Shown one piece after another: positions 31,942 through 40,096 of a stretch of 40,244 nucleotides of DNA. This DNA comes from a virus, in IMG/VR virus record IMGVR_UViG_3300042691_008313, positions 1 through 40,244 of that record; one strand, given 5' to 3'. The notes below the pieces were generated by a model. It was not told where the DNA came from. It made no database searches and saw nothing but the letters and a program-made list of their open reading frames with translations. The first letter of the stretch is position 1; the number at the start of each line of letters is the position of its first letter. Position numbers and translations under genes: made by a program.

Positions 31942-32799
31942 TTAGGCGGCAATCGCCATCTCTTCCTCTTCGGCTGTCAGATATTCGGCGGCGCGCTTGG
32001 CTTGGCTTGAGGCGGTAAAGATTGCGCGCTTATCCTCTTTAAGAACCTTGAGCCATGACGCGACGTAATCGGCATGTTGCAACCCTTCCAAGGGAATGCC
32101 GGTCGAGGCGCAAACAAACGCTGAACCGATCTCAGCGATTAGCTCTTCAAACGCATAGGCTTCATCCCCGAAACGTTTCCCGAATGTCCGCGCAAGGCGG
32201 GACTCGTGCCCTGTCCAATGAACCAATTCATGCGCCAATGTGCTGGCATAATGCTCAGGGCTTTTAAATGCGTCCGCGCTTGGCATTCCAATGCTATCAG
32301 CCATGGGCGAAAAGAAAGCCTTGTCGCCGCCATGATTAACCTTGACGTTATGCCGCGCCGCAATCTCATTGATAGGGCTGTCACCCGCAACGGCGGGCGT
32401 GAAGGTTTTAAGTTTGCTAACGTCCAGCCCCTCGCATTGGTCTAGGTTGAAAACAGTATAGGGCTTGGCGAACGGGATAACCTTTTCTTTGCCCGTCTCT
32501 TTGTCTTCAATCTTGGGGAATGACCAGAAGACAATGTGCGTCCCCTTTTCGCCCTTGCGGACATTGCCGCCAAGTTCTTGGGCTTGCTTATAGGTAAGCC
32601 ATCCGTTGCTGGCATAAGGCGCGCAAGTTAAGACAAGGAAATTAATCCCATTGTAGGCGCGCCCTGTCACAGCATTGTGAGGGACTAGGGCTGTGCCAAC
32701 ACCAGACCGCCAAGGGCGAAGCCAAGGGGCTGTCCCCGTTTCGAGGGCCGCAATGATTTTGTCGGTTACTTGCTGGTAAATGTCGATCTGCGTTTTCAT
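31942..32799 (-). CDS. ardC: ArdC-like antirestriction protein (ssDNA-binding domain plus zincin)
   Basis: 285 aa. Residues 3-125 form an ArdC N-terminal ssDNA-binding domain (DIYQQVTDKIIAALETG, APWLRPW, GRAYNGIN, GGNVRKGEKGTHIVFW). Residues 165-285 are a metallopeptidase-like domain with H190-E-L-V-H194 and FEELIAEIGSAF (E219, E223). Full-length ArdC proteins of plasmids and phages protect incoming DNA from restriction enzymes. The active-site residues are all present. It has its own promoter (site 4), leader hairpin and terminator, so it is a separately controlled early gene, apt for first contact with the host. Confidence 0.88.
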   Translation of the reverse strand: MKTQIDIYQQVTDKIIAALETGTAPWLRPWRSGVGTALVPHNAVTGRAYNGINFLVLTCAPYASNGWLTYKQAQELGGNVRKGEKGTHIVFWSFPKIEDKETGKEKVIPFAKPYTVFNLDQCEGLDVSKLKTFTPAVAGDSPINEIAARHNVKVNHGGDKAFFSPMADSIGMPSADAFKSPEHYASTLAHELVHWTGHESRLARTFGKRFGDEAYAFEELIAEIGSAFVCASTGIPLEGLQHADYVASWLKVLKEDKRAIFTASSQAKRAAEYLTAEEEEMAIAA

Positions 32800-32822
32800 G
32801 GTTCATTCCTTCCAGATTAAAA

Positions 32823-32840
32823 CAGGGCAATCCCGCCCTG
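32823..32840 (-). terminator. Leader hairpin with T-tract before the ArdC-like gene
   Basis: CAGGGC (32823-32828) and GCCCTG (32835-32840) pair around 6 bases. On the leftward strand TTTTAAT follows immediately. It lies between promoter site 4 and the ArdC start, so it could act as an attenuator. The 6-bp stem and four Ts are only of moderate strength. Confidence 0.45.
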
Positions 32841-32848
32841 CCCTTTAA

Positions 32849-32877
32849 CTAATAAGCGCAACATTAGACAATGTCAA
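32849..32877 (-). promoter_or_regulatory. Leftward promoter of the shared TTGACAATGT family (site 4)
   Basis: Minus-strand -35 TTGACA (32872-32877), 17-base spacer, -10 TATTAG (32849-32854). The element reads TTGACATTGTCTAA, differing from the other sites by A to T at one position. It is the best sigma70-like promoter of the set and would transcribe the ArdC-like gene with a leader of about 40 bases. Confidence 0.7.
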
Positions 32878-33170
32878 ATCCCTAGGTTTTCTGCGGGTTT
32901 GCAATGCTTTGCCATGCCAACACAAGGCGCAATCCAGACGCAACCTAGCAAATCAAAAAGAACGGGGGTGCCCCCTGTTTGTTCCCTATATGTTCACCCG
33001 TACCCACCCCCGACCCCCCCGCGCCCATGTCGGAGTCCCAGTCTCCCTATTACATAATAATATGCACATTCTCCCACGCAGATTTGAAGCTCGCAGGGGG
33101 GTACCCCCTTACATTTAGCCACCGCTCATCCGGCGCTTCGTATAGCGAAGACCCCCCGTCATGGGACCCG
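32878..33170. promoter_or_regulatory. Divergent control region with C/G runs
   Basis: No gene is seen on either strand. It separates the ArdC promoter from the late promoter. Features are a C-run array at 32997-33026 (G-quadruplex pattern on the minus strand), GGGGGTGCCCCC at 32964-32975, an AGGGGGGTACCCCC palindrome near 33100, and the hairpin CTTCG-TATAG-CGAAG at 33136-33150. The region may hold operators or, being next to the small terminase gene, a packaging (pac) site. Confidence 0.45.
32997..33026 (-). other. Potential G-quadruplex
   Basis: On the minus strand five G-runs of 3, 7, 5, 3 and 3 (plus-strand CCC 32997-32999, CCC 33003-33005, C5 33007-33011, C7 33014-33020, CCC 33024-33026) are separated by 1-3 bases. 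This meets the usual G3+N1-7 pattern. Folding has not been shown. Confidence 0.5.
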
Positions 33171-33198
33171 TTGACAATGTTTAGCAACGTACTACTGG
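33171..33198 (+). promoter_or_regulatory. Rightward late-operon promoter, TTGACAATGT family (site 5)
   Basis: -35 TTGACA at 33171-33176 within TTGACAATGTTTA, the same element as sites 1-4 but in the opposite direction. The -10 is poor: TACTGG at 33193-33198 with a 16-base spacer is the best fit. It lies upstream of the terminase genes and ahead of a strong terminator, so it may need an activator or antiterminator. Confidence 0.5.
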
Positions 33199-33236
33199 TA
33201 TTTTTGTCCTTTCAGGGCGAACCGATCATAACTTGG

Positions 33237-33276
33237 GGGGTGTCAGGGGTCGCTAACTGGCACCCCTTTTCTTTTT
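33237..33276 (+). terminator. Strong intrinsic terminator in the late-operon leader
   Basis: GGGGTGTCAG (33237-33246) pairs with CTGGCACCCC (33257-33266), ten pairs including one G-T wobble, followed by TTTTCTTTTT (33267-33276). It sits between promoter site 5 and the first late gene, where no upstream rightward gene needs ending. It is therefore a probable leader terminator (attenuator). Confidence 0.7.
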
Positions 33277-33327
33277 GGATTTCTAGGCGTATATCGTGCG
33301 TCTGCTCCCTCAAACCGGACGCTGCAC

Positions 33328-33927
33328 ATGCCTGTGGTCAAAGTCGAACCTACTGACGAACATCCGGTCCCTTATGACCTCGATGAGGACTTGGACTTGC
33401 CCTTCTTGGATGAAGTGGCTGTAGCAGCGAACACCGCAGACATTCTGGAAGAGCTTGGCGCACCCTTGGAGGTGGACGAGAAGACCCTCGCCAAGGAAAA
33501 AGCCCTCATCAAATCGGCCCTCAAAGACCAGAACAAGGACGCACTGAAGTCCTACCCCGCTGCCATGGCGGCATCTGCGTTCATTAAGAACTATGGGCAC
33601 AATCTGGCGCACGACGTGATGGAAGTGCGTGCGGCGCTGACCAATAAGCTGCTCGAAATCGCAAACTGCGGGGATACTAAATACGAGTTACGTGCCCTCG
33701 AACTCCTTGGTAAGCACTCGGATATCAGCCTGTTCACCGAGCGCAGCGAGATTACCGTCAATTATAAGTCGCCCGATGCGCTGGAAGCGGCCATCAAGGA
33801 GCGAGTTAAGCGGTTACTAAATGCCCAGACCATCGACATGCCCACGACAAGTGAGGACTTGGACGAGGAACTGGGGCGGTACATTCCGCCACCTGAAGAG
33901 GAAGAAGCGTCGGAGAGCGACGACTAA
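33328..33927 (+). CDS. Probable small terminase subunit
   Basis: 199 aa. Acidic N-terminus (YDLDEDLDLPFLDEV), a helical core with KYELRALELLGKHSDI and LFTERSEITVN, and an acidic tail (PPPEEEEASESDD). The ELRALELLGKHSDI ... SEITVNYKS region resembles DNA-binding small terminases that choose the packaging site. It lies directly before the large terminase (TAATG overlap), the standard position. No Shine-Dalgarno is visible before the ATG; the frame stays open upstream but without another start codon close by, so the start is a best choice. Confidence 0.7.
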   Translation: MPVVKVEPTDEHPVPYDLDEDLDLPFLDEVAVAANTADILEELGAPLEVDEKTLAKEKALIKSALKDQNKDALKSYPAAMAASAFIKNYGHNLAHDVMEVRAALTNKLLEIANCGDTKYELRALELLGKHSDISLFTERSEITVNYKSPDALEAAIKERVKRLLNAQTIDMPTTSEDLDEELGRYIPPPEEEEASESDD

Positions 33928-35480
33928 TGGCAAAACGGGGGCGGCCAAGCAAGAAGCTGTTGGACGAGATTAGTCTCGACGACATCCCGTCGATATTGCC
34001 CAAGCTGCCAGCACGCGAGCAGGAGAAACTGCTGGCGGAGCTAGAGAAGCTGTATGAGATGCGCACGACCCAAGTGGCGCAGGATAAGTTCTTGGGCTTC
34101 GTGAAGGAAGTGTGGCCGACGTTTATCGCAGGCAGACACCACGCCAAGATGGCAGATGCGTTCGAGCGCGTTGCAAACGGTACCTGCAAGCGGCTGATTA
34201 TCAACATGCCGCCTCGCCATACGAAGAGCGAGTTCGCGTCATATCTGCTGCCTGCATGGTTCCTCGGGAAGTTCCCGCACAAGAAGATCATCCAGTGCTC
34301 GCACACGGCTGAATTGGCTGTAGGCTTTGGTCGTAAAGTGCGTAACTTGGTCGATACCGAGGCGTACCATCGCATCTTTCCGGACCTAACACTGGCATCA
34401 GACAGCAAAGCAGCCGGGCGCTGGAACACATCCAAGGGTGGCGACTACTTCGCTATCGGTATCGGGGGTGCGGTGACTGGTAAGGGCGCTGACGTGCTCA
34501 TCATCGACGACCCGCACTCAGAACAAGAGGCGGCACTCGCTGAAATTAACCCGGATATCTACGATAAAACCTACGAGTGGTACACCTCAGGGCCGCGTCA
34601 GCGTCTCCAGCCGGGCGGTGCCATCGTCATCGTGATGACCAGATGGTCTAAAAGAGACCTCACAGGGCAGATTTTGAAGGACGCAGCGGCCAACGAGAGC
34701 CTAGATGAGTGGGAAGTCATTGAATTTCCTGCCATTTTGCCGTCAGAAAAGCCACTTTGGCCTGAATTTTGGGCTCTTGAGGAGCTTGAGAAGGTAAAAC
34801 GCGACGTCCCTAACTCAAAATGGATGGCGCAGTACCAGCAGAACCCGGTTTCGGAGTCTGCGGCCATCGTAAAACGCGAATGGTGGCAGGAATGGGACAA
34901 AGAAACGCCTCCTGCGTGCGATTTTATCCTCCAAGCGTGGGATACGGCCTTCGAGAAGTCATCACGCGCTGACTATTCGGCGTGTACGACGTGGGGAGTG
35001 TTCTACCACCCCGACAGCACAGGGATGGCGCAGGCGAATATCATCCTCCTGAACGCATATCGGGACCGTGTGGAGTTCCCAGACCTCAAACAATGGGTCT
35101 TGGAGGACTATAAAGAATGGGACCCAGACTCGATCATCATCGAAAAGAAAGCGTCAGGTGCGCCACTCATCTACGAACTCCGCTCCATGGGTATCCCAGT
35201 GCAGGAGTTCACCCCCACGCGTGGCAACGACAAGATCAGCAGGTTGAACGCCGTCGCTGACATATTCGCCAGTGGTCGGGTATGGGCTCCGCCCTCTCGC
35301 TGGGCCGAAGAAGTGATTGACGAAGTCGCGGAATTTCCTGCTGGTTCTCATGATGACTATGTCGATACCGTCTCTATGGCTATGCACCGGTTCCGTCGGG
35401 GCGGGTATATTACAACAAATCTCGACGAACCAGAAGATATCATGTACTTTAAGAGCCGTAGGCAACAGGGATATTACTAA
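33927..35480 (+). CDS. Large terminase subunit (ATPase-nuclease)
   Basis: 517 aa. The ATPase has a deviant Walker A MPPRHTKS (94-101), Walker B LIIDDP (191-196) and coupling motif VMTRW (236-240). The RNase H-like nuclease has D339 (QAWDTAFEKS), E406 (IIIEKK) and D476/D477/D480 (GSHDDYVD). It packages DNA into the prohead through the portal and cuts it. The basic start MAKRGRPSKK may bind DNA. Stop and start overlap by TAATG with the portal gene. Confidence 0.95.
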   Translation: MAKRGRPSKKLLDEISLDDIPSILPKLPAREQEKLLAELEKLYEMRTTQVAQDKFLGFVKEVWPTFIAGRHHAKMADAFERVANGTCKRLIINMPPRHTKSEFASYLLPAWFLGKFPHKKIIQCSHTAELAVGFGRKVRNLVDTEAYHRIFPDLTLASDSKAAGRWNTSKGGDYFAIGIGGAVTGKGADVLIIDDPHSEQEAALAEINPDIYDKTYEWYTSGPRQRLQPGGAIVIVMTRWSKRDLTGQILKDAAANESLDEWEVIEFPAILPSEKPLWPEFWALEELEKVKRDVPNSKWMAQYQQNPVSESAAIVKREWWQEWDKETPPACDFILQAWDTAFEKSSRADYSACTTWGVFYHPDSTGMAQANIILLNAYRDRVEFPDLKQWVLEDYKEWDPDSIIIEKKASGAPLIYELRSMGIPVQEFTPTRGNDKISRLNAVADIFASGRVWAPPSRWAEEVIDEVAEFPAGSHDDYVDTVSMAMHRFRRGGYITTNLDEPEDIMYFKSRRQQGYY

Positions 35481-37990
35481 TGGCCGTAGATAAAGCTATC
35501 AATCAAGCGCCGCTCGGCCTTGACGCTACCCTCGAAGCGGGTGCTGTTCCCGGCATCAACATGGAGCCGGACCTTGAGATTGAGATCGAGGACCCGGAAG
35601 AAGTCACGCTGCGCATGGACGGCCTTGAGATTGAGCTTGAGCCCGGTGACGAAGAGGAAGACAGCGAGTTCAACGAGAACTTGGCTGAGACGCTAGACGC
35701 AGGCCAACTGGCTGAGATTGCTGGCGACCTCATCGGTGACTTTGATGATGACCTTGCCAGTCGCCGTGACTGGATACAGACCTACGTAGACGGCCTAGAA
35801 CTGCTTGGCATGAAGGTCGAGGACCGGACTGAGCCTTGGCCCGGTGCCTGCGGTGTCTACCACCCGCTGCTGACCGAAGCTGTTGTTAAGTTCCAAGCCG
35901 AAACCATGATGGAGACGTTCCCGGCCCAAGGGCCTGTGCGGACGCAGATCATCGGCAAAGAGACGCCTGCTAAGCGCGACGCTGCGCAACGCGTGCAGGA
36001 CGACATGAATTATCAGTTGACCGATGTGATGATCGAGTATCGTCCGGAACACGAGCGTATGCTGTGGGGGTTGGGCCTTGCAGGTAATGCGTTCAAGAAG
36101 GTGTACTACGATCCATCACTCGGTCGTCAGGTCTCTATGTATTGCACCGCTGACGACGTTGTCGTGCCCTATGGCGCGTCCAACATCGAGACGGCTGAGC
36201 GCGTTACACACGTAATGAGGAAGACCCCGAACGAGCTTAAAAAGCTCCAGCGGGACGGCTTCTACCTCGACATCGACCTGCCCGAACCCGATGGCACGCT
36301 CGACGATGTTGAGCAGAAAATCGCAGAAAAGCTGGGTTTCCGTGCGTCTACCGATGATCGCTACAAGCTGCTTGAGATGCAGGTTGACCTCATCATCGAG
36401 GACGACAAGTTCCGTGACGAAGACGATGATGGCATCGCGCTTCCGTATATCGTCACGCTTGAAAAAGGTTCAGGCGAAATCCTCGCCATCCGTCGTAACT
36501 GGGAACCCGATGACAAACTCAAGCAAAAGCGCAACCACTTCGTCCATTACTCGTATGTTCCGGGCTTTGGCTTCTACGCTTTTGGCCTTATTCACCTTAT
36601 CGGTGCTTTTGCTAAGTCTGGCACCAGCCTTATTCGTCAGCTTGTCGATGCTGGTACTCTATCTAACCTCCCGGGCGGATTCAAAACTAAGGGATTGAGG
36701 GTCAAGGGCGACGATACGCCCATTAGCCCTGCTGAATGGCGCGATGTAGACGTAGCCTCGGGCACAATGCGTGATAACATCATGCCGTTGCCCTATAAGG
36801 AGCCGTCACAGGTCCTCTATACGCTCCTTGGGACCATCGTAGAGGAAGGCCGCCGCATGGCGGGTATGGCCGACCTGCAAATCTCGGATATGTCTGCAAA
36901 CGCCCCTGTGGGCACCACACTGGCTATTCTTGAGCGTAGCCTCAAGTCGATGTCGGCTGTGCAGGCACGCGTGCACTATGCAATGAAGCAGGAGTTCAAG
37001 CTCCTGAAGCACATCATCGCTGCATATACGCCGGATACATACTCATACGAGCCGGAAGAAGGCAGCCGTAAAGCTAAGAAATCTGACTACGACAACGTCG
37101 ATGTCTTGCCGGTGAGCGATCCAAACGCTGCCACGATGGCACAGAAAATCGTGCAATATCAGGCAGTTATCCAGTTGGCGCAGGGCGCTCCGCAGATTTA
37201 CGACATGCCGTATCTGCACCGCCAGATGCTTGAGGTCTTGGGTATCAAGAACGCCCAGAAGCTCGTGCCGCTGATTGATGATGAAGATCGCAAGCCGCGT
37301 GACCCGATCAGTGAGAATATGGACATTCTGAACGGCAAGCCCGTGAAAGCGTTCATGTATCAGGACCACGAGGCGCACATGGCGGCACACATGTCGTTCA
37401 TGGCAGACCCCAAAATCCAGCAAGTGGTCGGTCAAAACCCCAACGCTCCGGTGATGCAGGCGGCTATGCAGGCGCACATCCAAGAGCACTTGGCGTTCGA
37501 ATATCGCCGTCAGCTTGAGCAGCAAGCCGGTGTTCCGCTACCTCCGCCGAACTCGGATATGGATGAGGACACCGAGCTTCAGGTTTCGCGTCTGGCGGCT
37601 ATGGCGGCACGACAGCTTCTCCAGAAGGATCAGGCCGAAGCGCAAATGATGCAGAACCAGCAGATGATGCAGGACCCCATCGTCCAGATGCAGATGCAGG
37701 AGTTGCAGATCAAGCAGGGTGAGTTGGAACTCAAAAAGCAGAAACTCATCTTCGAAGCGGCAGAAAAGCAGGACCGCATCGAACTCGAAGAGCAGCGTAT
37801 TGCTGCACAAAAAGAAATCGCTGGCCTCCAAGTTGGGGCCAAGATTGCAACGGACAAGAACAACTTGGACGCCAAGCAAGAAGAGGCTGGGCTACGGCTC
37901 GGCGTCGAAATCGCCCGCGAAACAATGCAAATGTCGCAGGCGCAGGAAGAACCCCCTGTTTCCCAACCGCAACCTATGGAGAATGAATGA
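35480..37990 (+). CDS. Portal protein, P22-like, with long Gln-rich C-terminal helix
   Basis: 836 aa. After an acidic N-terminus (about 1-75) come typical podovirus portal blocks: GACGVYHPLLTEAVVKFQAE, GLAGNAFKKVYYDPS, GFGFYAFGLIHLIGAFAKS and GMADLQISDMSANAPVGTT. Residues about 690-830 form a long Gln/Glu/Met-rich coiled coil (MQMQELQIKQGELELKKQ) like the barrel extension of P22 portal. It is the dodecameric DNA channel at one capsid vertex, joined to terminase during packaging and to the tail afterwards. The stop overlaps the next ATG (ATGA). Confidence 0.92.
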   Translation: MAVDKAINQAPLGLDATLEAGAVPGINMEPDLEIEIEDPEEVTLRMDGLEIELEPGDEEEDSEFNENLAETLDAGQLAEIAGDLIGDFDDDLASRRDWIQTYVDGLELLGMKVEDRTEPWPGACGVYHPLLTEAVVKFQAETMMETFPAQGPVRTQIIGKETPAKRDAAQRVQDDMNYQLTDVMIEYRPEHERMLWGLGLAGNAFKKVYYDPSLGRQVSMYCTADDVVVPYGASNIETAERVTHVMRKTPNELKKLQRDGFYLDIDLPEPDGTLDDVEQKIAEKLGFRASTDDRYKLLEMQVDLIIEDDKFRDEDDDGIALPYIVTLEKGSGEILAIRRNWEPDDKLKQKRNHFVHYSYVPGFGFYAFGLIHLIGAFAKSGTSLIRQLVDAGTLSNLPGGFKTKGLRVKGDDTPISPAEWRDVDVASGTMRDNIMPLPYKEPSQVLYTLLGTIVEEGRRMAGMADLQISDMSANAPVGTTLAILERSLKSMSAVQARVHYAMKQEFKLLKHIIAAYTPDTYSYEPEEGSRKAKKSDYDNVDVLPVSDPNAATMAQKIVQYQAVIQLAQGAPQIYDMPYLHRQMLEVLGIKNAQKLVPLIDDEDRKPRDPISENMDILNGKPVKAFMYQDHEAHMAAHMSFMADPKIQQVVGQNPNAPVMQAAMQAHIQEHLAFEYRRQLEQQAGVPLPPPNSDMDEDTELQVSRLAAMAARQLLQKDQAEAQMMQNQQMMQDPIVQMQMQELQIKQGELELKKQKLIFEAAEKQDRIELEEQRIAAQKEIAGLQVGAKIATDKNNLDAKQEEAGLRLGVEIARETMQMSQAQEEPPVSQPQPMENE

Positions 37991-38178
37991 GCACAGTACT
38001 CTTACATCTAGCTCAGAAAATCGACGAGGCGTGCAAGGACATCGAACGTGACCTTGCGGCAGGCCATGTGAAGGACTTTGGCGAGTACAAATTCGCCTGT
38101 GGTCGCTATCGTGGCATGTTGACCGTCAAAGATTTTATTATCGAAACCGCTCAGCAACTGGAGCAAGACGATGACTGA
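37987..38178 (+). CDS. Small conserved protein between portal and GroES-like gene
   Basis: 63 aa, MSTVLLHLAQKIDEACKDIE, with HVKDFGEYKFACGRYRGM and an acidic tail QLEQDDD. From memory, small proteins with the sequence ... DYAEYRY-x-CG-x-I-x-GL follow the portal gene in many short-tailed phages. It is probably a minor assembly factor. It overlaps the portal (ATGA) and the next gene by 8 bases. Confidence 0.7.
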   Translation: MSTVLLHLAQKIDEACKDIERDLAAGHVKDFGEYKFACGRYRGMLTVKDFIIETAQQLEQDDD

Positions 38179-38605
38179 GATTGTAGGTGTCGCCGCCCCC
38201 GCCCTCGTAGGAGTGGACGGGAAAGTGCTTAACGCACCCCCCAAAGAGCCCGAAGTTCCGATTGAGGAGCGGGCAAAGCAGCTTCCTGACCCATCAGGAT
38301 ACCGCATCTTATGTGCCATCCCGGAGATCGAAAAGACGACCGAAGGCGGCATTATTAAGGCGGATATCACCCTTCAGCACGAAGAACTGCTCGCAACGGT
38401 TCTCTATGCCGTGAAGCTGGGTCCTGACTGCTACAAAGATCAAAAGCGTTTCCCAAGTGGTCCGTGGTGCAAAGAAGGCGATTTTATCGTCGTGCGCCCG
38501 AACGCCGGGACGCGCTTGGAAATTCATGGTCGTGAGTTCCGTATCATCAACGATGACTCGGTCGAATGCACTGTGGAAGACCCGCGCGGTATTAAGCGCA
38601 AATAA
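38171..38605 (+). CDS. GroES-like co-chaperonin
   Basis: 144 aa. Residues about 40-138 follow the GroES fold: SGYRILCAIPEIEKTTEGGI, where EKTTEGGI matches the mobile loop that binds GroEL, then VLYAVKLGPDCYKD, CKEGDFIVVRPNAGTRLEIHG and REFRIINDDSVECTV. The N-terminal 40 residues are an added Pro/Glu-rich arm. T4 gp31 is the known precedent: a phage GroES substitute that lets host GroEL fold the capsid protein. Here the gene sits directly ahead of scaffold and capsid genes, which fits that role. Confidence 0.85.
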   Translation: MTEIVGVAAPALVGVDGKVLNAPPKEPEVPIEERAKQLPDPSGYRILCAIPEIEKTTEGGIIKADITLQHEELLATVLYAVKLGPDCYKDQKRFPSGPWCKEGDFIVVRPNAGTRLEIHGREFRIINDDSVECTVEDPRGIKRK

Positions 38606-38637
38606 ACGGGTTCGCCCGTACAAAAGGAGACGAAACC

Positions 38638-39594
38638 ATGGCTACGCAGCCAGACGATGACTTTGAATTTGAGTTCGATACTGAGGACGCAGCCCCTGCT
38701 CCTGAACCAGAAGCCGATAAACCTGAATTAGAAATCGAAGACGACACGCCTGAACAGGATCGTGGGCGCGAGCCCATGCCTAAGGAAATCGTTGACGAAC
38801 TCGAAGCCGACGAGCTTGAGGAGTATTCCGAGAAGGTAAAGCTCCGCCTCAAGCAGATGAAGAAAGTCTGGCACGACGAGCGCCGTGAAAAGGAACGTGC
38901 GTATCGTGAGCAGCAAGAGGCTTTGGCCGCTGCCCAGCGTCTTCTCGAAGAGAATAAGAAGCTCAAGTCCTCGGTCTACCAGAACGAGAACTACCTGCTT
39001 GATAGCTATAAAGCCCAAGCAGAGTATGAGCTTAAAGAAGCAGAACGGGCATACCGTGACGCCCACGAGGCAGGCGATACTGATCGTCTGGTGGAGGCAC
39101 AGCGTAAGTTTACTGAGGCGTCGTTTAAGGCGCAGCAGCTTAATGCTTATCGACCGCCTTTACAGCCTCAAGAAACTGAGGTAGAAATACCTCAACCGCA
39201 GGTCCAAGTCCCTCGACCTGATTCCAAGACTATGGCGTGGCAAGAGCGCAATAGTTGGTATGGAACAGATACGGAGATGACGGCATCTGCTCTCGGGCTT
39301 CATCAGAAGCTGGAGAATGAACGGGGCCCACAATTTGTAGGCACCGACGAATATTGGGCTACCATCGACAAGACGATGCGTCGCCGTTTCCCCGAGTACT
39401 TCGGGGAGGATGAAGTGGCTAGTGGCGACTCCAAACCTGTCGCACGTGAATCCAAACCTGCCACCGTCGTTGCTCCCGCGTCACGTAGCCGATCCCCCAA
39501 AAAGATTAGGCTGACCACATCCCAACTCTCGATTGCGAAGAAGTTGGGTTTGACCCCCGAGCAGTATGCCCGGGAAGTTGCAAAGGAGATTTAA
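38638..39594 (+). CDS. Scaffolding protein
   Basis: 318 aa, SD AAAAGGAGACG. Very acidic start (DDDFEFEFDTEDAAPAPE), a long charged coiled coil at about 60-180 (KLRLKQMKKVWHDERREKE), a block WQERNSWYGTDTEMTASALG and a basic helical C-terminus (LSIAKKLGLTPEQYAREV). Coiled coil plus basic tail, directly upstream of the capsid gene, is the usual layout of prohead scaffolds, which bind coat protein through the C-terminal helix and leave the mature head. Confidence 0.85.
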   Translation: MATQPDDDFEFEFDTEDAAPAPEPEADKPELEIEDDTPEQDRGREPMPKEIVDELEADELEEYSEKVKLRLKQMKKVWHDERREKERAYREQQEALAAAQRLLEENKKLKSSVYQNENYLLDSYKAQAEYELKEAERAYRDAHEAGDTDRLVEAQRKFTEASFKAQQLNAYRPPLQPQETEVEIPQPQVQVPRPDSKTMAWQERNSWYGTDTEMTASALGLHQKLENERGPQFVGTDEYWATIDKTMRRRFPEYFGEDEVASGDSKPVARESKPATVVAPASRSRSPKKIRLTTSQLSIAKKLGLTPEQYAREVAKEI

Positions 39595-39595
39595 C

Positions 39596-40081
39596 ATGAC
39601 GGAACGCAATATTTTGGATGAGTTGGACGCCCAGATTTCTTCTGATCGTGCACCTCGTAAAACACGTGAACAGGATGAACGCCCGAAGGTCTGGCAGCCT
39701 GCCTCGTTGCTGCCCGATCCGGATCAACAGCCGGGTTACGCTTACCGTTGGATTCGTGTTGCCTCAAACGGAAAGTCGGATGGTCAAAACTTTATGGCGA
39801 AACGCCGCGAAGGTTGGGAACCAGTCCGAATCGAAGAGCAGCCGCAATTTACTGGTATGACCGATCCCGACAGCCGCTACAAAGACAATATCGAGGTTGG
39901 TGGGTTGCTGCTCTGCAAAGCCCCGAAGGAAATGATGCGACAGCGCAAAGATTACTTTGCACGTAAGAATCAGGCCCAGATGGACTCGGTGGACAACAAC
40001 TTCATGCGCGAGAGCGATAGCCGTATGCCCCTCTTTAGGGAGAAAAGGTCTACGACTTCGTTCGGTAGTGGCAAACGCTAA
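39596..40081 (+). CDS. Conserved head-region protein, probable minor capsid/decoration factor
   Basis: 161 aa from ATG at 39596, with AAAGGAGATTTA before it; the frame opens further back inside the scaffold gene. Features are RPKVWQPASLLPDPDQQPGY, YRWIRVASNG, REGWEPVRIEEQPQF and GGLLLCKAPKEMM. From memory, this small protein stands between scaffold and capsid in many short-tailed marine phages without assigned role. A head assembly or decoration function is inferred from position. Confidence 0.7.
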   Translation: MTERNILDELDAQISSDRAPRKTREQDERPKVWQPASLLPDPDQQPGYAYRWIRVASNGKSDGQNFMAKRREGWEPVRIEEQPQFTGMTDPDSRYKDNIEVGGLLLCKAPKEMMRQRKDYFARKNQAQMDSVDNNFMRESDSRMPLFREKRSTTSFGSGKR

Positions 40082-40096
40082 GCTAGGAGCTTAACT

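Noticed and set aside
33101-33115. GGGGGTACCCCC palindrome as a terminator
   Set aside because: The loop is too short for a stable full hairpin and no T-tract of useful length follows; noted only as part of the control region.
33196-33204. Extended -10 TGGTATTTT for the late promoter
   Set aside because: It would be 22 bases from TTGACA, too far for a normal promoter; kept only as a possible independent extended -10.
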